Numbered from the stretch's first letter, positions 27,742-36,850 are shown. The stretch: 64,000 nt of DNA from Christiangramia portivictoriae DSM 23547 (GCF_000423045.1 NZ_AUHF01000008.1:124001-188000); one strand, 5' to 3'. The notes: a model not told the origin generated them from the letters alone. Made by a program: numbers and translations.

Positions 27742-29154
27742 ATGAACTGGAGAAAAAACATGGCGTTTTCAATGATACCTTCAGTAAGGCTGAAACCAAT
27801 TTTCTTTGTTTTTGCTTTCTTTTTGGTGCAAAATTTTTTCTCACAGAAACTTCCGCTTCTTCAATTAAGTAAAGACAGGAGTTATATTGAAACTGCAGAT
27901 GGGTCACCTTTCTTCTGGCTAGGTGATACTGCCTGGGAACTGGTTCACCGGTTAGATCGTGAAGAGATTATCAAATATCTTGAAAATCGTCAGAAAAAAG
28001 GCTTTACACTTATTCAAACAGTCATTATTGCTGAAATGAACGGAGTTCACGAACCAAACGCATATGGTGATCTTCCATTGGTCGAAGAGGATCCCGGTCA
28101 GCTCAACCAGAGATATTTTGAACATGTGGATTTTGTAATTTCTGAAGCCGGAAAGCGTGGTCTTTATGTAGGGCTGCTACCTGCCTGGGGAGACAAAATA
28201 GTAAAAAAATGGAGTATGGGTCCCGAAATATTCACTCCAGTAAATGCTGTAAAGTATGGAAAGTTGCTAGGTAAAAGATATCGCAATCATTCTAATATAA
28301 TCTGGATCCTGGGTGGAGATAGAATCCCGGAGACTAAAGAACACGAGGAAATAGTGCGCAGTATGGCTCGAGGTCTTAAAAAAGAAGATACAAAGCATTT
28401 AATTTCCTATCATCCTTCCGGCGGTGAAATAGCTTCCGATTATTTTGATGAAAACTGGCTGGATATAGATATGTTCCAAAGCGGGCATTCCAGTCTTATC
28501 GAAGAATATAAATATCCGCAGAAAATCAGGAATAGAAAATTTTCGAGACCATTGATTAATGGGGAAGCACGTTATGAGGATATACCTGATAGATTTTGGC
28601 AAGAGGAAGATTATGGTCGATTGGATGATAGAGATGTAAGAGTCTCTGCTTACTGGAGTTTGCTCGCAGGCGCCACCGGATACACTTATGGCAGCAATGA
28701 TATCTGGCAAATGTTTTCTCCTGGTGAAAATCATCCTTCATTAAATGCTCGCTTGGGCTGGAAAAAAGCACTGGACCAGCCGGGAGCAGAGCAAATGAAA
28801 TATTTAAAAAAACTTTTTAGTTCTTTCAACTGGCATAAAATGAAGCCTGCACAGGAGCTGATACTTAGCTTAAACCCAGAAGATGCGGGTTATATTGTCG
28901 CTGCAAAGGCGACTGATTTCGCCATTTTTTATACTCCTCAGGGAAGAGCTTTTCAGGTGGATTTCCAGCAGTTAGCTTTTGAGAAGCCAAATGCATATTG
29001 GTACAACCCGCGCACTGGAACTTCAGAAAAAATAATTAATACAAACAGCAGTCAAAAAGTAATTTTTGAAGCTCCTTCCTCCGGAAGAGGCTATGACTGG
29101 GTACTCATACTTCTTCCAGCACATAATAATTTAAAATTGTCTAAACAGCCATAA
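27742..29154 (+). CDS. GH140-like (DUF4038 + putative collagen-binding domain) secreted glycosidase
   Basis: A 470-residue protein. A hydrophobic segment (about residues 18-34, KPIFFVFAFFLVQNFFSQ) acts as a signal peptide; the real start may be a later Met at 7 or 11. It contains GSPFFWLGDTAWELVHRL, GRYV-like VGLLPAWGDK, IIWILGGDR and RPLINGEARYED, typical of DUF4038/GH140 proteins (TIM barrel), with a C-terminal beta-domain (ending GYDWVLILL) of the Pfam putative collagen-binding type. Characterised GH140 members release apiose-containing pectin side chains, so the role in a mannan locus is unclear. It may remove an unusual decoration or be a different beta-glycosidase. Its stop overlaps the GH3 start as TAATG. 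Confidence 0.7.
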   Translation: MNWRKNMAFSMIPSVRLKPIFFVFAFFLVQNFFSQKLPLLQLSKDRSYIETADGSPFFWLGDTAWELVHRLDREEIIKYLENRQKKGFTLIQTVIIAEMNGVHEPNAYGDLPLVEEDPGQLNQRYFEHVDFVISEAGKRGLYVGLLPAWGDKIVKKWSMGPEIFTPVNAVKYGKLLGKRYRNHSNIIWILGGDRIPETKEHEEIVRSMARGLKKEDTKHLISYHPSGGEIASDYFDENWLDIDMFQSGHSSLIEEYKYPQKIRNRKFSRPLINGEARYEDIPDRFWQEEDYGRLDDRDVRVSAYWSLLAGATGYTYGSNDIWQMFSPGENHPSLNARLGWKKALDQPGAEQMKYLKKLFSSFNWHKMKPAQELILSLNPEDAGYIVAAKATDFAIFYTPQGRAFQVDFQQLAFEKPNAYWYNPRTGTSEKIINTNSSQKVIFEAPSSGRGYDWVLILLPAHNNLKLSKQP

Positions 29155-31460
29155 TGAAAAGAAATATAACTTTTTTTCTACTCTGTATTTCGGTAATGAT
29201 TTTGAGTGGATTTTCAAACAAAACAGACTTTAAAATGATCAAACCACATTTTCAAAAAGACAGTATAAAAGTGAAAGTAGATTCTCTTCTCAATCTAATG
29301 ACACTAGAGGAGAAAGTGGGGCAAATGAACCAGTATAATGGTTTTTGGGATGTTACCGGCCCTTCCCCTGAAGGTGGTGATGCCGAAAAGAAATATGAGG
29401 ACCTTAGAAAAGGAAGAGTTGGATCTATGCTTACGGTAAGAGGCGCGGATCAGGTAAGGGCCGTACAAAAAATAGTGGTAGAGGAAAGCCGGTTAGGAAT
29501 TCCGTTGATCATAGGATTTGATGTGATTCACGGCTATAAAACCTTAAGTCCAATTCCGCTGGCTGAGGCTGCAAGCTGGGATCTGGAAGCGATTGAGAAA
29601 TCAGCATCAGTTGCTGCAGCTGAGGCAGCTGCCTCGGGAATTAACTGGACATTTGCGCCTATGGTAGATATTTCCAGGGATCCGCGTTGGGGAAGAGTGA
29701 TGGAAGGAGCCGGCGAAGATCCTTTTCTGGGTAGTGCTATTGCTAAAGCCAGGGTTCGTGGATTTCAGGGGGAAGACCTTTCCGCGATTAATACCATCGC
29801 TGCGACCGCTAAACATTTCGCTGCTTATGGATTTGCTGAAGGAGGGAAAGAATATAATAAAGCAGATATAGGAACGGTAACACTCCATAATATCGTCCTG
29901 CCTTCCTTTAAAGCTGCTGAAGAAGCGGGTGTCAAAACATTTATGAATGGTTTTAACGAACTGAACGGAATTCCGGTTACCGGAAACGAATTTCTATTAA
30001 GGGATATTTTAAAACAGAAATGGGACTTCAACGGATTTGTAATTTCAGATTGGGCTTCTATAGGAGAAATGGTTACTCATGGTTATGCCAGAGATAATGC
30101 CCAGGCGGCCGAAATTGCTGTTAAAGCAGGAGTTGATATGGATATGGAATCTTCTTCTTATGTGGATGAACTCGTGGAATTAGTAAAAGCAGGAGAAGTA
30201 GAGGAGGCATTGGTAGACGATGCCGTTCGAAGAATCCTCCGGGTGAAATTTGAATTAGGCCTGTTTGATGATCCCTATAAATATTGTGATGCTGAAAGGG
30301 AAAGCGTAGTAATTGGAAGCGAAGAAAATCAAAAGGCTGTACTAGACATGGCTAAAAAGTCTATTGTCCTTTTAAAGAACGAGAACAATTTGCTTCCGCT
30401 TAAAAAGGAAGGGCAGAAAATAGCCATTATTGGCCCGCTGGCAGATGATGATAATAGTGTGCTTGGCAGCTGGCGAATAGCTTCTGAAGATCATTCAGGC
30501 ATTTCGGTGCTGGAAGGAATGAAACAGTATACCGGCAATGAAATAGTTTACGAGAAAGGCGCTGATCTACTAAAGAAAGATCCAACCTTTATCAACGAAC
30601 TTGAATTTAATTTTAATGATAAAACCGGATTTGAAAAAGCAATTTCAGCTGCTAAAAATTCGGATGTTGTAATCCTGGTTCTGGGAGAACATGGCTTCCA
30701 GAGCGGAGAAGGCCGAAGCCGTACGAACTTGGATTTACCAGGCGTTCAGCAGGAATTAATGGAAAAAGTATTTGGAGTGAATAAGAATGTTGTCCTGGTT
30801 TTGAATAATGGCAGACCTTTAATTCTTAATTGGGCAGATGAAAATATTCCGGCAATTGTGGAGGCATGGCATTTAGGTACTCAAACCGGAAACGCTGTGG
30901 CTCAGGTTCTTTACGGAGATTATAATCCCAGCGGTAAATTACCAATGACATTTCCTCGAAGCGTAGGGCAAATCCCAATTTATTACAATCATAAAAATAC
31001 AGGAAGGCCGGTAGATCCTCAGCCGGGAGCAAATATGGTTTTCTGGTCTCATTATTCTGATGAAGAAAATTCACCATTGTACCCTTTTGGTCATGGGTTA
31101 AGCTATACTTCTTTTAATTATTCAAATATCAAAGTAGAGAATAGCTTTGCTGTAAATGAAGAAGTGAAAGTGAGTGTTGAACTCAGTAATACCGGTGATT
31201 ATGACGGTAAAGAGGTAGTGCAATTATACATTAGGGATCTTTTTGCAAAAGTAGTAAGACCGGTTAAAGAGCTCAAAGGTTTCCAATTGGTAGAGTTGAA
31301 AAAAGGTGAATCTAAAACTGTAAACTTCAGTCTTACTGAAAAAGAACTGGGGTATTATGACCAAAATGGAGATTACTTAGTAGAACCAGGTGATTTTGAG
31401 ATTTTCGTAGGAGGAGATTCAGATGCGACACTAAAATCAGCGTTCAAACTCACCAAATAG
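29154..31460 (+). CDS. Secreted GH3 beta-glycosidase
   Basis: A 768-residue protein with a signal peptide (1-22). The GH3 barrel (about 40-380) has GFDVIHGYKT, TAKHFAAYG and NGFVISDWASIG with nucleophile Asp299. The alpha/beta sandwich follows (about 400-620, GEHGFQSGEGRSRT contributing the likely acid/base region), then an Fn3-like domain to the end. The architecture matches BglX-type beta-glucosidases of normal length. It would remove non-reducing-end beta-glucose (possibly mannose or xylose) from oligosaccharides in the periplasm. It is last in the plus operon and abuts the convergent esterase stop with no gap. Confidence 0.88.
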   Translation: MKRNITFFLLCISVMILSGFSNKTDFKMIKPHFQKDSIKVKVDSLLNLMTLEEKVGQMNQYNGFWDVTGPSPEGGDAEKKYEDLRKGRVGSMLTVRGADQVRAVQKIVVEESRLGIPLIIGFDVIHGYKTLSPIPLAEAASWDLEAIEKSASVAAAEAAASGINWTFAPMVDISRDPRWGRVMEGAGEDPFLGSAIAKARVRGFQGEDLSAINTIAATAKHFAAYGFAEGGKEYNKADIGTVTLHNIVLPSFKAAEEAGVKTFMNGFNELNGIPVTGNEFLLRDILKQKWDFNGFVISDWASIGEMVTHGYARDNAQAAEIAVKAGVDMDMESSSYVDELVELVKAGEVEEALVDDAVRRILRVKFELGLFDDPYKYCDAERESVVIGSEENQKAVLDMAKKSIVLLKNENNLLPLKKEGQKIAIIGPLADDDNSVLGSWRIASEDHSGISVLEGMKQYTGNEIVYEKGADLLKKDPTFINELEFNFNDKTGFEKAISAAKNSDVVILVLGEHGFQSGEGRSRTNLDLPGVQQELMEKVFGVNKNVVLVLNNGRPLILNWADENIPAIVEAWHLGTQTGNAVAQVLYGDYNPSGKLPMTFPRSVGQIPIYYNHKNTGRPVDPQPGANMVFWSHYSDEENSPLYPFGHGLSYTSFNYSNIKVENSFAVNEEVKVSVELSNTGDYDGKEVVQLYIRDLFAKVVRPVKELKGFQLVELKKGESKTVNFSLTEKELGYYDQNGDYLVEPGDFEIFVGGDSDATLKSAFKLTK

Positions 31461-32843
31461 TTATTCTATTTTTATATAGAAACTGGACGCAGGCAGTTTA
31501 GCCCCATTAAAAATATTCGAAATACTGGTGTTTCCCCAGGAATATCTTACATAGACTGGATTTTCCAGTTTTCTGTTAGACAGAATAATCCTGTCATCTT
31601 TTATTTCAAATTTTGCCGGTTCGAACTCTTTGTTAGATCCGGCAATTTCAAACTGTCTGGTTTTACTATTTTTATCCAGGTATAAGCCTTCGGAATTACT
31701 GAATATGAGTATAATTTTATCATTTTCCAGTATGGCCTTCTGAATAAGCGGAGCCTTGGCTTTGATATCCTTAATGAATTGTTCCGCCAGTACTAGATTG
31801 GCAAACCTAACGCCTACGTCTTTTTTATTTTTAGGATGGATGTCATTTATATTACCAATATCACTCGTCATCACCATTCCGGTTTTAGGCAGTTTTAAGG
31901 TTCTGCGCTGTGCGTCTCTAATTTTGACCCCGGTAAATTCAGTTTCGTAATAATAGGGAGCTATTTGCGCGAAATAGAATGGTAATTCTTCCTGAAATTC
32001 AACTCTCCAGCTTTGGATAAGAGCGCTAAAAATCTCTTCATAATAATCGGCATTTGGAGTGTTTGATTCCCCCTGATACCATAGGATACCTGAAAATTTG
32101 AAATTTTTGAGGGGATGAATCATCGCATTATAGATTAAGCCCGGCTTACTCGGCCCCCATTCAGTCTTCGGAAGAAGTTCTGCGGCCTTAGTTAAGGTTC
32201 TATCATTTTTAATCGTACTCGACGGCATCCAGGGCTCAGCGGGTGTGCCGCCCCAGGTTGCATTTACCAAACCTACCGGAACGTCCAGTTCTTTACTCAG
32301 TTTCTGGGCAAAAAAGTAGGCCACAGCACTAAAATTTATCATCGTTTCCGGAGAACTTTCGCTCCACTCACCTCTTAGATCATTTTGAGGGAACTCTGTC
32401 GTGCGATGATTCACGGTAAAAAATCTAATATTTCTATTTTCCGAATTTTTTATAGCCTCTTCTCCACCTTCAATACCAGCACCCGCAGTCCATTCCATAT
32501 TAGATTGTCCGGAAATTAACCAGACTTCGCCCAGTAAAACATTTTTCAGTATCACTTCGGTGTAACCCTTGATGCTTATGGTCTGGCTTCCCCGCTCTTC
32601 GTTTGTTGGAATTAAAGCCTGCCAATTACCATTACTATCTGGCTTTACCTTGAAATTTTCTTGACTCCAGCTTACACTAATTTGAATTTCCTCTCCCGGT
32701 TTGGCCCAGCCCCAAATATTTACTTCGGCATTACGTTGAAGCACCATATTATCACCAAATATTGCAGGTAAACTTACATTTGAGTAGATAAATCCCGGGA
32801 TTAATATTACTGCAAAAAGGAGATTAGAAAATTTAGGTTTCAT
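31461..32843 (-). CDS. Sialate-O-acetylesterase-like SGNH esterase (probable acetylmannan esterase)
   Basis: A 460-residue protein with a signal peptide (1-21). A short beta-domain precedes the SASA/SGNH fold. WLISGQSNMEW has the nucleophile Ser114, GILWYQGESN is block III, and DIGNINDIHPKNK supplies the catalytic Asp/His. In a mannan locus it most likely removes O-acetyl groups from acetylated gluco- or galactomannan. It lies 13 bases downstream of the CE2-like gene on the same strand. Substrate is inferred, since the family is broad. Confidence 0.82.
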   Translation of the reverse strand: MKPKFSNLLFAVILIPGFIYSNVSLPAIFGDNMVLQRNAEVNIWGWAKPGEEIQISVSWSQENFKVKPDSNGNWQALIPTNEERGSQTISIKGYTEVILKNVLLGEVWLISGQSNMEWTAGAGIEGGEEAIKNSENRNIRFFTVNHRTTEFPQNDLRGEWSESSPETMINFSAVAYFFAQKLSKELDVPVGLVNATWGGTPAEPWMPSSTIKNDRTLTKAAELLPKTEWGPSKPGLIYNAMIHPLKNFKFSGILWYQGESNTPNADYYEEIFSALIQSWRVEFQEELPFYFAQIAPYYYETEFTGVKIRDAQRRTLKLPKTGMVMTSDIGNINDIHPKNKKDVGVRFANLVLAEQFIKDIKAKAPLIQKAILENDKIILIFSNSEGLYLDKNSKTRQFEIAGSNKEFEPAKFEIKDDRIILSNRKLENPVYVRYSWGNTSISNIFNGAKLPASSFYIKIE

Positions 32844-32856
32844 ATAATAATTTAAA

Positions 32857-33933
32857 TTATTCGTTTTTCAGAACCTTCTCCAGAAAGGGAGTTAGCTGAT
32901 CGGCCATTTTCTTATGATCCTTAATATCAGGATGACCGCCACAACCGTTCGGTTTCATTTGTTCGAATTCAAAGACAAAAACCGGTTTATCGGTAAAATG
33001 ATCTCTCACTTTCTGAAAACTTTCCAGCAAAATACCCTGTTCATTTTCACCAATCATTGGGCTGGTAAGCAGCGTAACTTTTGTCTCAGGAAAATACTGA
33101 AATATCTTTTCTACAAAGCCAATATAATTTTCTACAAATTTCTCCTGACTAAAGTCGCTTCTTTCCTTTTCCCCATCACCTAACGAGAGATCATTAGTCC
33201 CCAATGCTATAGAAACCAGATCTGGTTTTCTTCCTAAATCCGCAGCATTAGTGGAATCAGCATTCAACCTGAGATTTTCGTAAACATCTGGCATCACCGG
33301 CTGATCCTCATCATTCCAGTTCCGGTACATCCCCATACCGGATACGCAACTTAAGCGGAAATTCAAGTTTAACCTTCTTGCAGTTCTGGGTCCATAAGCC
33401 AGGTACGCGTTATGCTGATCATACCATTCTGCAGTATCGCACGGGATTTCTTCAGTTTGAGCACCCATCCCGCAGGTGATACTATTGCCAATAAATTCAA
33501 TTAACGGAGTTTTTTCAGCTTCAGTATTTAAAAGATTTTCAGCAATGATTTTATTAAAAATAACATCACCTGTGCTTGCTTCTGTAGCTTTATAAATTAT
33601 TACATTTGAAGTGTCTACCGAACCCAAAGGTAACTTTATCGGCTTATTATTAACCTGGTAGCGACCCTTATAATCATTATTGATCTCTATTGACACATAC
33701 CCATTTCTCTGGTCCTCATTAGATAAAAAAATCAAACAGCTATCCCCTACTACAGTCATCTGGGCATTTGAGCCTGCTCCGATTAATATTACAGAAGAAT
33801 CCTTTATTTTTTGAACTCTTCCGTTATACTGAATTTTAGAATTTCCCGCTAAGTACTCTTTTTTCTTTTTTATATTCTCACAACCAACACTAATAAGGAT
33901 CAAAAAAAATAAAGTAAAATGCCAATATTTCAT
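32857..33933 (-). CDS. CE2-type SGNH acetyl esterase lipoprotein
   Basis: A 358-residue protein with a lipobox (LISVGC, Cys18). Residues 30-140 form an N-terminal beta-sandwich, then an SGNH hydrolase with LIEFIGNSITCG (Ser151), SIALGTNDLSLG and GGHPDIKDH (catalytic His). This two-domain layout is that of carbohydrate esterase family 2, whose members deacetylate xylan, mannan and glucomannan. It begins a two-gene minus operon with the sialate-esterase-like gene. The 298 bases upstream (33934-34231) hold its promoter region and otherwise nothing I can identify. Confidence 0.85.
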   Translation of the reverse strand: MKYWHFTLFFLILISVGCENIKKKKEYLAGNSKIQYNGRVQKIKDSSVILIGAGSNAQMTVVGDSCLIFLSNEDQRNGYVSIEINNDYKGRYQVNNKPIKLPLGSVDTSNVIIYKATEASTGDVIFNKIIAENLLNTEAEKTPLIEFIGNSITCGMGAQTEEIPCDTAEWYDQHNAYLAYGPRTARRLNLNFRLSCVSGMGMYRNWNDEDQPVMPDVYENLRLNADSTNAADLGRKPDLVSIALGTNDLSLGDGEKERSDFSQEKFVENYIGFVEKIFQYFPETKVTLLTSPMIGENEQGILLESFQKVRDHFTDKPVFVFEFEQMKPNGCGGHPDIKDHKKMADQLTPFLEKVLKNE

Positions 33934-34231
33934 AGGTTACAAATTTCAGACAATTTAGTTATCTATAGTCGAATATTATTATCCATTATTTTCATATCCT
34001 AATTCAAAAGTTTCATTTAAGAAAATAAAAATTCTTAGAATTTGATTTAACCTTTTACGAATTAGAGGTATGCTCAGTAAATTTTAAAGTGGGATTTTTG
34101 TTGTAGTATGAGTGTTTTACTTTAAAAAAAAGTATTCGACTTACCCACAGTCCTGTTTTGATTATAAGTGACTGGACGAATTTAACTATTGATAATAACC
34201 GGCTCTCTGACTTTTAGTACTATTGTTCCAA

Positions 34232-34429
34232 TCAAGTAAGAGGAAAAGTATTGCCATTAATATTCCGAACGACCTCCTGTGCGCTTAGCTTCTCCCCATC
34301 CTGGTTAAAGAAATGCTCCCTATCTTCTATTTCGAGATTCTGGTTTTCCTTCTCCAGGTACTCCACATAATCGGCTGCACTTTGAGAAAAAGTGCTTCCT
34401 AATTTCTGAGGGGTGATCGTGATATACAT
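34232..34429 (-). pseudogene. Truncated relaxase/mobilisation protein (N-terminal fragment)
   Basis: Starting at the ATG at 34429 the frame gives only 65 residues: MYITITPQKLGSTFSQSAAD... to ...VVRNINGN, then a short unrelated tail before TGA. The start looks like the N-terminus of Bacteroidota DUF5712/BtgB-type relaxases, which are normally several hundred residues. Homology appears to end near 34247, probably the break between the old mobile element and the mannan locus. It follows the BfmA/BtgA-type gene, as in intact mobilisation operons. Without its C-terminus it should not be functional. Confidence 0.65.
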
Positions 34430-34445
34430 TTTAATGGTCTTGATA

Positions 34446-34793
34446 TTATAACTTCTTTTCAGGTAAAGTTGGATCACTTTTTTCCAGGATCAGGGGTTTC
34501 TTTTTGGGTTCACTTTCTTCCATTAAAGCTTGCAAAATAGCCAGGGTAGGATTGGCTTTATTCTTTTCTACATTTTTCATAATCGCAATGATGGCGTTTG
34601 TTCTCCTTTTAAATAGTTTTTCGAGTTTCCTTCCGGTAGGACCTAGCCTTTCCTTCGGTGAGATCTCGTTATACAGAAAAAAATCCAGCATACATTCCAT
34701 TGCATTACTATGGGTTTTGAATTGTTTTTTAGAAAACTCCTGGAACCGTTTAGCTGTTTTCCGTTTGAATCGAATGGTGATAAATGTGTCCAT
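34446..34793 (-). CDS. BfmA/BtgA-family mobilisation protein
   Basis: A 115-residue basic protein from the ATG at 34793; a longer start at 34823 is possible. MDTFITIRFKRKTAKRFQEF resembles a ribbon-helix-helix DNA-binding start, and RRTNAIIAIMKNVEKNKANPTLAILQALM is typical of the BfmA/BtgA family from Bacteroides mobilisable transposons. Such proteins bind oriT beside a relaxase. Here the partner relaxase is truncated, so the gene is probably a relic. Inverted repeats at 34941-34999 just upstream could be the old oriT. Confidence 0.72.
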   Translation of the reverse strand: MDTFITIRFKRKTAKRFQEFSKKQFKTHSNAMECMLDFFLYNEISPKERLGPTGRKLEKLFKRRTNAIIAIMKNVEKNKANPTLAILQALMEESEPKKKPLILEKSDPTLPEKKL

Positions 34794-34940
34794 ATCTTTC
34801 GCATTTTTGAGGCTTTGACGCAATTTTTGCCAGGATTACTAGCGGTTTCAGGTGATTTGACGCAAATAGCTGAGAAATTGAATTTTCCCGTTTCTGAAAT
34901 CACCAGAAAAACCGGGCGGTTCGAAGGAAATTGGAATATG

Positions 34941-34999
34941 TAACATCGCGTAGCGTGTTATCCTCTTGCTATTCCATTTCCGTCACGCGCAGGCGTGAC
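34941..34999. other. Candidate oriT of the relic element (two hairpins)
   Basis: This lies in the 414-base gene-free stretch 34794-35207. Hairpin one is TAACA-T-CGC-GTA-GCG-TGTTA (34941-34960). Hairpin two is GTCACGC-GCAG-GCGTGAC, a perfect 7-bp stem (34982-34999). A third inverted repeat TGTTGAGC...GCTCAACA is at 35065-35100. Stacked repeats next to a BfmA/BtgA mobilisation gene are where an oriT is expected. No nick site can be assigned. Confidence 0.4.
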
Positions 35000-35166
35000 A
35001 AAAATTTCATACAAACCCGGCCAGGGGTGAATTGCATCTTATTAAATAAAAATTTTGATAATTATGTTGAGCAGCGAAAGTCAGAATAGTAGGCTCAACA
35101 TAGTATTTAAATTCGCTGTTTTACAGCTTTCTAAATATACGATTTTTCTAAATCAAGAAATAAAAA

Positions 35167-35187
35167 AGACCTGAGTTTATCAGGTCT
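35167..35187 (-). terminator. Terminator after the radC-like gene
   Basis: AGACCTGA, GTTTA and TCAGGTCT form a perfect 8-bp stem. On the minus strand it is followed by TTTTTTA. It is about 20 bases past the stop at 35208. Confidence 0.85.
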
Positions 35188-35207
35188 ATTAAATTGATAA
35201 TTATGGT

Positions 35208-35657
35208 TTATAAAAGTCCTTCATCTGCAAAACTGAAGAACTGGCCGTCTGGAGTTAAGATCAGGTGATCCAAAACTTTTATATCCAAAAGTATGGCAGC
35301 CTTTATGATCTTTTCGGTTAACCTTTTGTCTGCCTCACTGGGCTTTAATGTTCCGCTGGGATGATTATGAGACAGGATTACTGCCGTTGTTAAGCTCTTA
35401 AGTATAACAGCGAAAACTATTCTAAGATCTACCATAGTTCCGGTGATTCCACCGCTGGAAACTTCATAAATGCCTTTAACCCTATTGGCGTTATTGAGTA
35501 ACATAATCTTAAAACACTCCTGTAGTTCAATTTTATCTTTATTCCAGGTTTTGTAAAAAACTGCGGTTGCATCTTCTGAAGAGGTGATCTTAGGAGCCTC
35601 AGCAATTTTAAAACTACCCCTATATTTTATCGATATTTCATTAACTTTAGTTTTCAT
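35208..35657 (-). CDS. radC: Short RadC-family JAB-domain protein (mobile-element type)
   Basis: A 149-residue protein carrying only the JAB/MPN domain: AVILSHNHPSGTLKPSEAD supplies the JAMM metal ligands (His97, His99, Asp110). The helix-hairpin-helix part of full-length RadC is missing, which is usual for versions on integrative elements and plasmids in Bacteroidota. Its biochemical role is unsettled in the family. It lies between SSB and the mobilisation genes, in the same orientation as SSB, and has its own terminator. Confidence 0.85.
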   Translation of the reverse strand: MKTKVNEISIKYRGSFKIAEAPKITSSEDATAVFYKTWNKDKIELQECFKIMLLNNANRVKGIYEVSSGGITGTMVDLRIVFAVILKSLTTAVILSHNHPSGTLKPSEADKRLTEKIIKAAILLDIKVLDHLILTPDGQFFSFADEGLL

Positions 35658-35684
35658 ATTAATCGTATTTAATGGTTAAGTGAA

Positions 35685-35720
35685 AAGAGGGCGTTACCGT
35701 GAACAAGTACCCGCCCTCTT
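35685..35720. terminator. Hairpin between ssb and radC-like genes
   Basis: AAGAGGGCG and CGCCCTCTT (9-bp stem) enclose an 18-nt loop. The plus-strand side ends in ATTTTTT and the minus side in TTTT. It probably ends the ssb transcript. Confidence 0.65.
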
Positions 35721-35729
35721 ATTTTTTAA

Positions 35730-36083
35730 CTACCTGACTGATTCGTCATTTCTTGCACCTAATAGAAGGATTTCATTGGCTTCCACTTCAGTAACGTATC
35801 GCTTTACGCCTTCGTTATCCTCGTAGCTTCTGGACTTCAGTTTTCCGCTTACCCCTATCTCTTTTCCCTTGCTGGCATATTTCTCGATAATTTCCGCGGT
35901 TCTTCCCCAGGCTACTATGGTATGCCATTCGGTGTTCTGAACTTTCTCACCCTGTTCATTTTTGTAAAACTCATTGGTGGCGAGTGAAAAACGGGCAACT
36001 TTCTTTCCGCTTTCAAGGTTGGTGATTTGTGGCTCCTGGCCCACATTCCCGATCAACTGTACATGATTTCTTAAAGTGCTCAT
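35730..36083 (-). CDS. ssb: Single-stranded DNA-binding protein
   Basis: A 117-residue OB-fold protein from the ATG at 36083: MSTLRNHVQLIGNVGQEPQI is the standard SSB start, followed by GKKVARFSLATNEFY and TEWHTIVAWGRTAEI. The open frame extends 50 codons further upstream (to 36233), but that part is Lys/Ser-rich and unlike SSB, so I exclude it. It lacks the acidic DDDIPF-like C-terminal tip of housekeeping SSBs (it ends GARNDESVR), consistent with an accessory, element-borne copy that coats transferred or replicating single strands. Confidence 0.9.
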   Translation of the reverse strand: MSTLRNHVQLIGNVGQEPQITNLESGKKVARFSLATNEFYKNEQGEKVQNTEWHTIVAWGRTAEIIEKYASKGKEIGVSGKLKSRSYEDNEGVKRYVTEVEANEILLLGARNDESVR

Positions 36084-36850
36084 GATTATAATATTTAAGA
36101 TTAATAATTTACCTGAACCTTTCAGGCTTTTGCTTTTATATGATTTACTTTTTGTATCTGGAGCGTTTTCCTTTTTTGTTGTTTTTGAGGCGGCTTCCAT
36201 TGATATGTTATTGTATGATTTCATGATGTTCATTTTAGATTTACTTCCCGTAGCGCCTTCGCTGTTACCTTTTTTTGTTGCTTATACAGTTTTCAATATT
36301 TGGAATTGAAAAGGACTTATAAAAAGGAACTTGCGACTGGCTTATGCAGTCCGTCAATTTCCAAATGTTGGTATTTTGCTGTCAAAAAAAAGAGTGAGAC
36401 AGTGAAGGCGTGGAAGTTTTTCTAAAGGACGATGTGAAATATGATAATATGGGAAGCCACCTCAAATATTTAAATGGAATTCCGCTTAAGCGGACTCCAT
36501 TCTCGATCGTGGATGGAAGGGAGTAATCCAAATTATTTAATAGGTTTGGATTTGCGAAATGTAGGCCTAAGATCGGGAATGGTGTCCAAGACTTTTAAAG
36601 CGAAGCTCTTTGCCCGGAATGTAGCTTTTTAGCGGAATAAAGCGGCAATGTGCTGAGCTGGATGAAAATGATTTTTTGATTTATTTTCATATAAGTTGAT
36701 GACCAGACTGGGAAAGATAAAATTTTGCAGTTTTAATAGATTATGTGGGTATGCGGTATGCTTCTTAAAAATCGGGCATTCAAAACAGAATTTTTAATTT
36801 TCAGAATATCATTTGTGAGAAATTAAAAATTGGAGGAAATAATAAGTTCT
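36084..36850. other. 767-base gene-free, structured stretch between ssb and integrase
   Basis: I see no convincing gene. It holds an imperfect palindrome at 36474-36500 whose core TCCGCTTAAGCGGA is perfect. It is followed by a nested pair of inverted repeats: outer CCATTCTCGATC (36497-36508) with GATCGGGAATGG (36571-36582), and inner AATCCAAA with TTTGGATT (about 36528-36551). The nesting suggests a folded RNA or a protein-binding or replication site of the old element. Confidence 0.45.

Noticed and set aside
34643-34903. An 86-residue open frame overlapping the BfmA/BtgA gene in another frame
   Set aside because: Its second half is only the frame-shifted shadow of the mobilisation gene, with no recognisable family.
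36084-36233. A 50-codon in-frame extension of ssb
   Set aside because: The extension is Lys/Ser-rich and unlike SSB. The ATG at 36083 starts the canonical OB-fold sequence.
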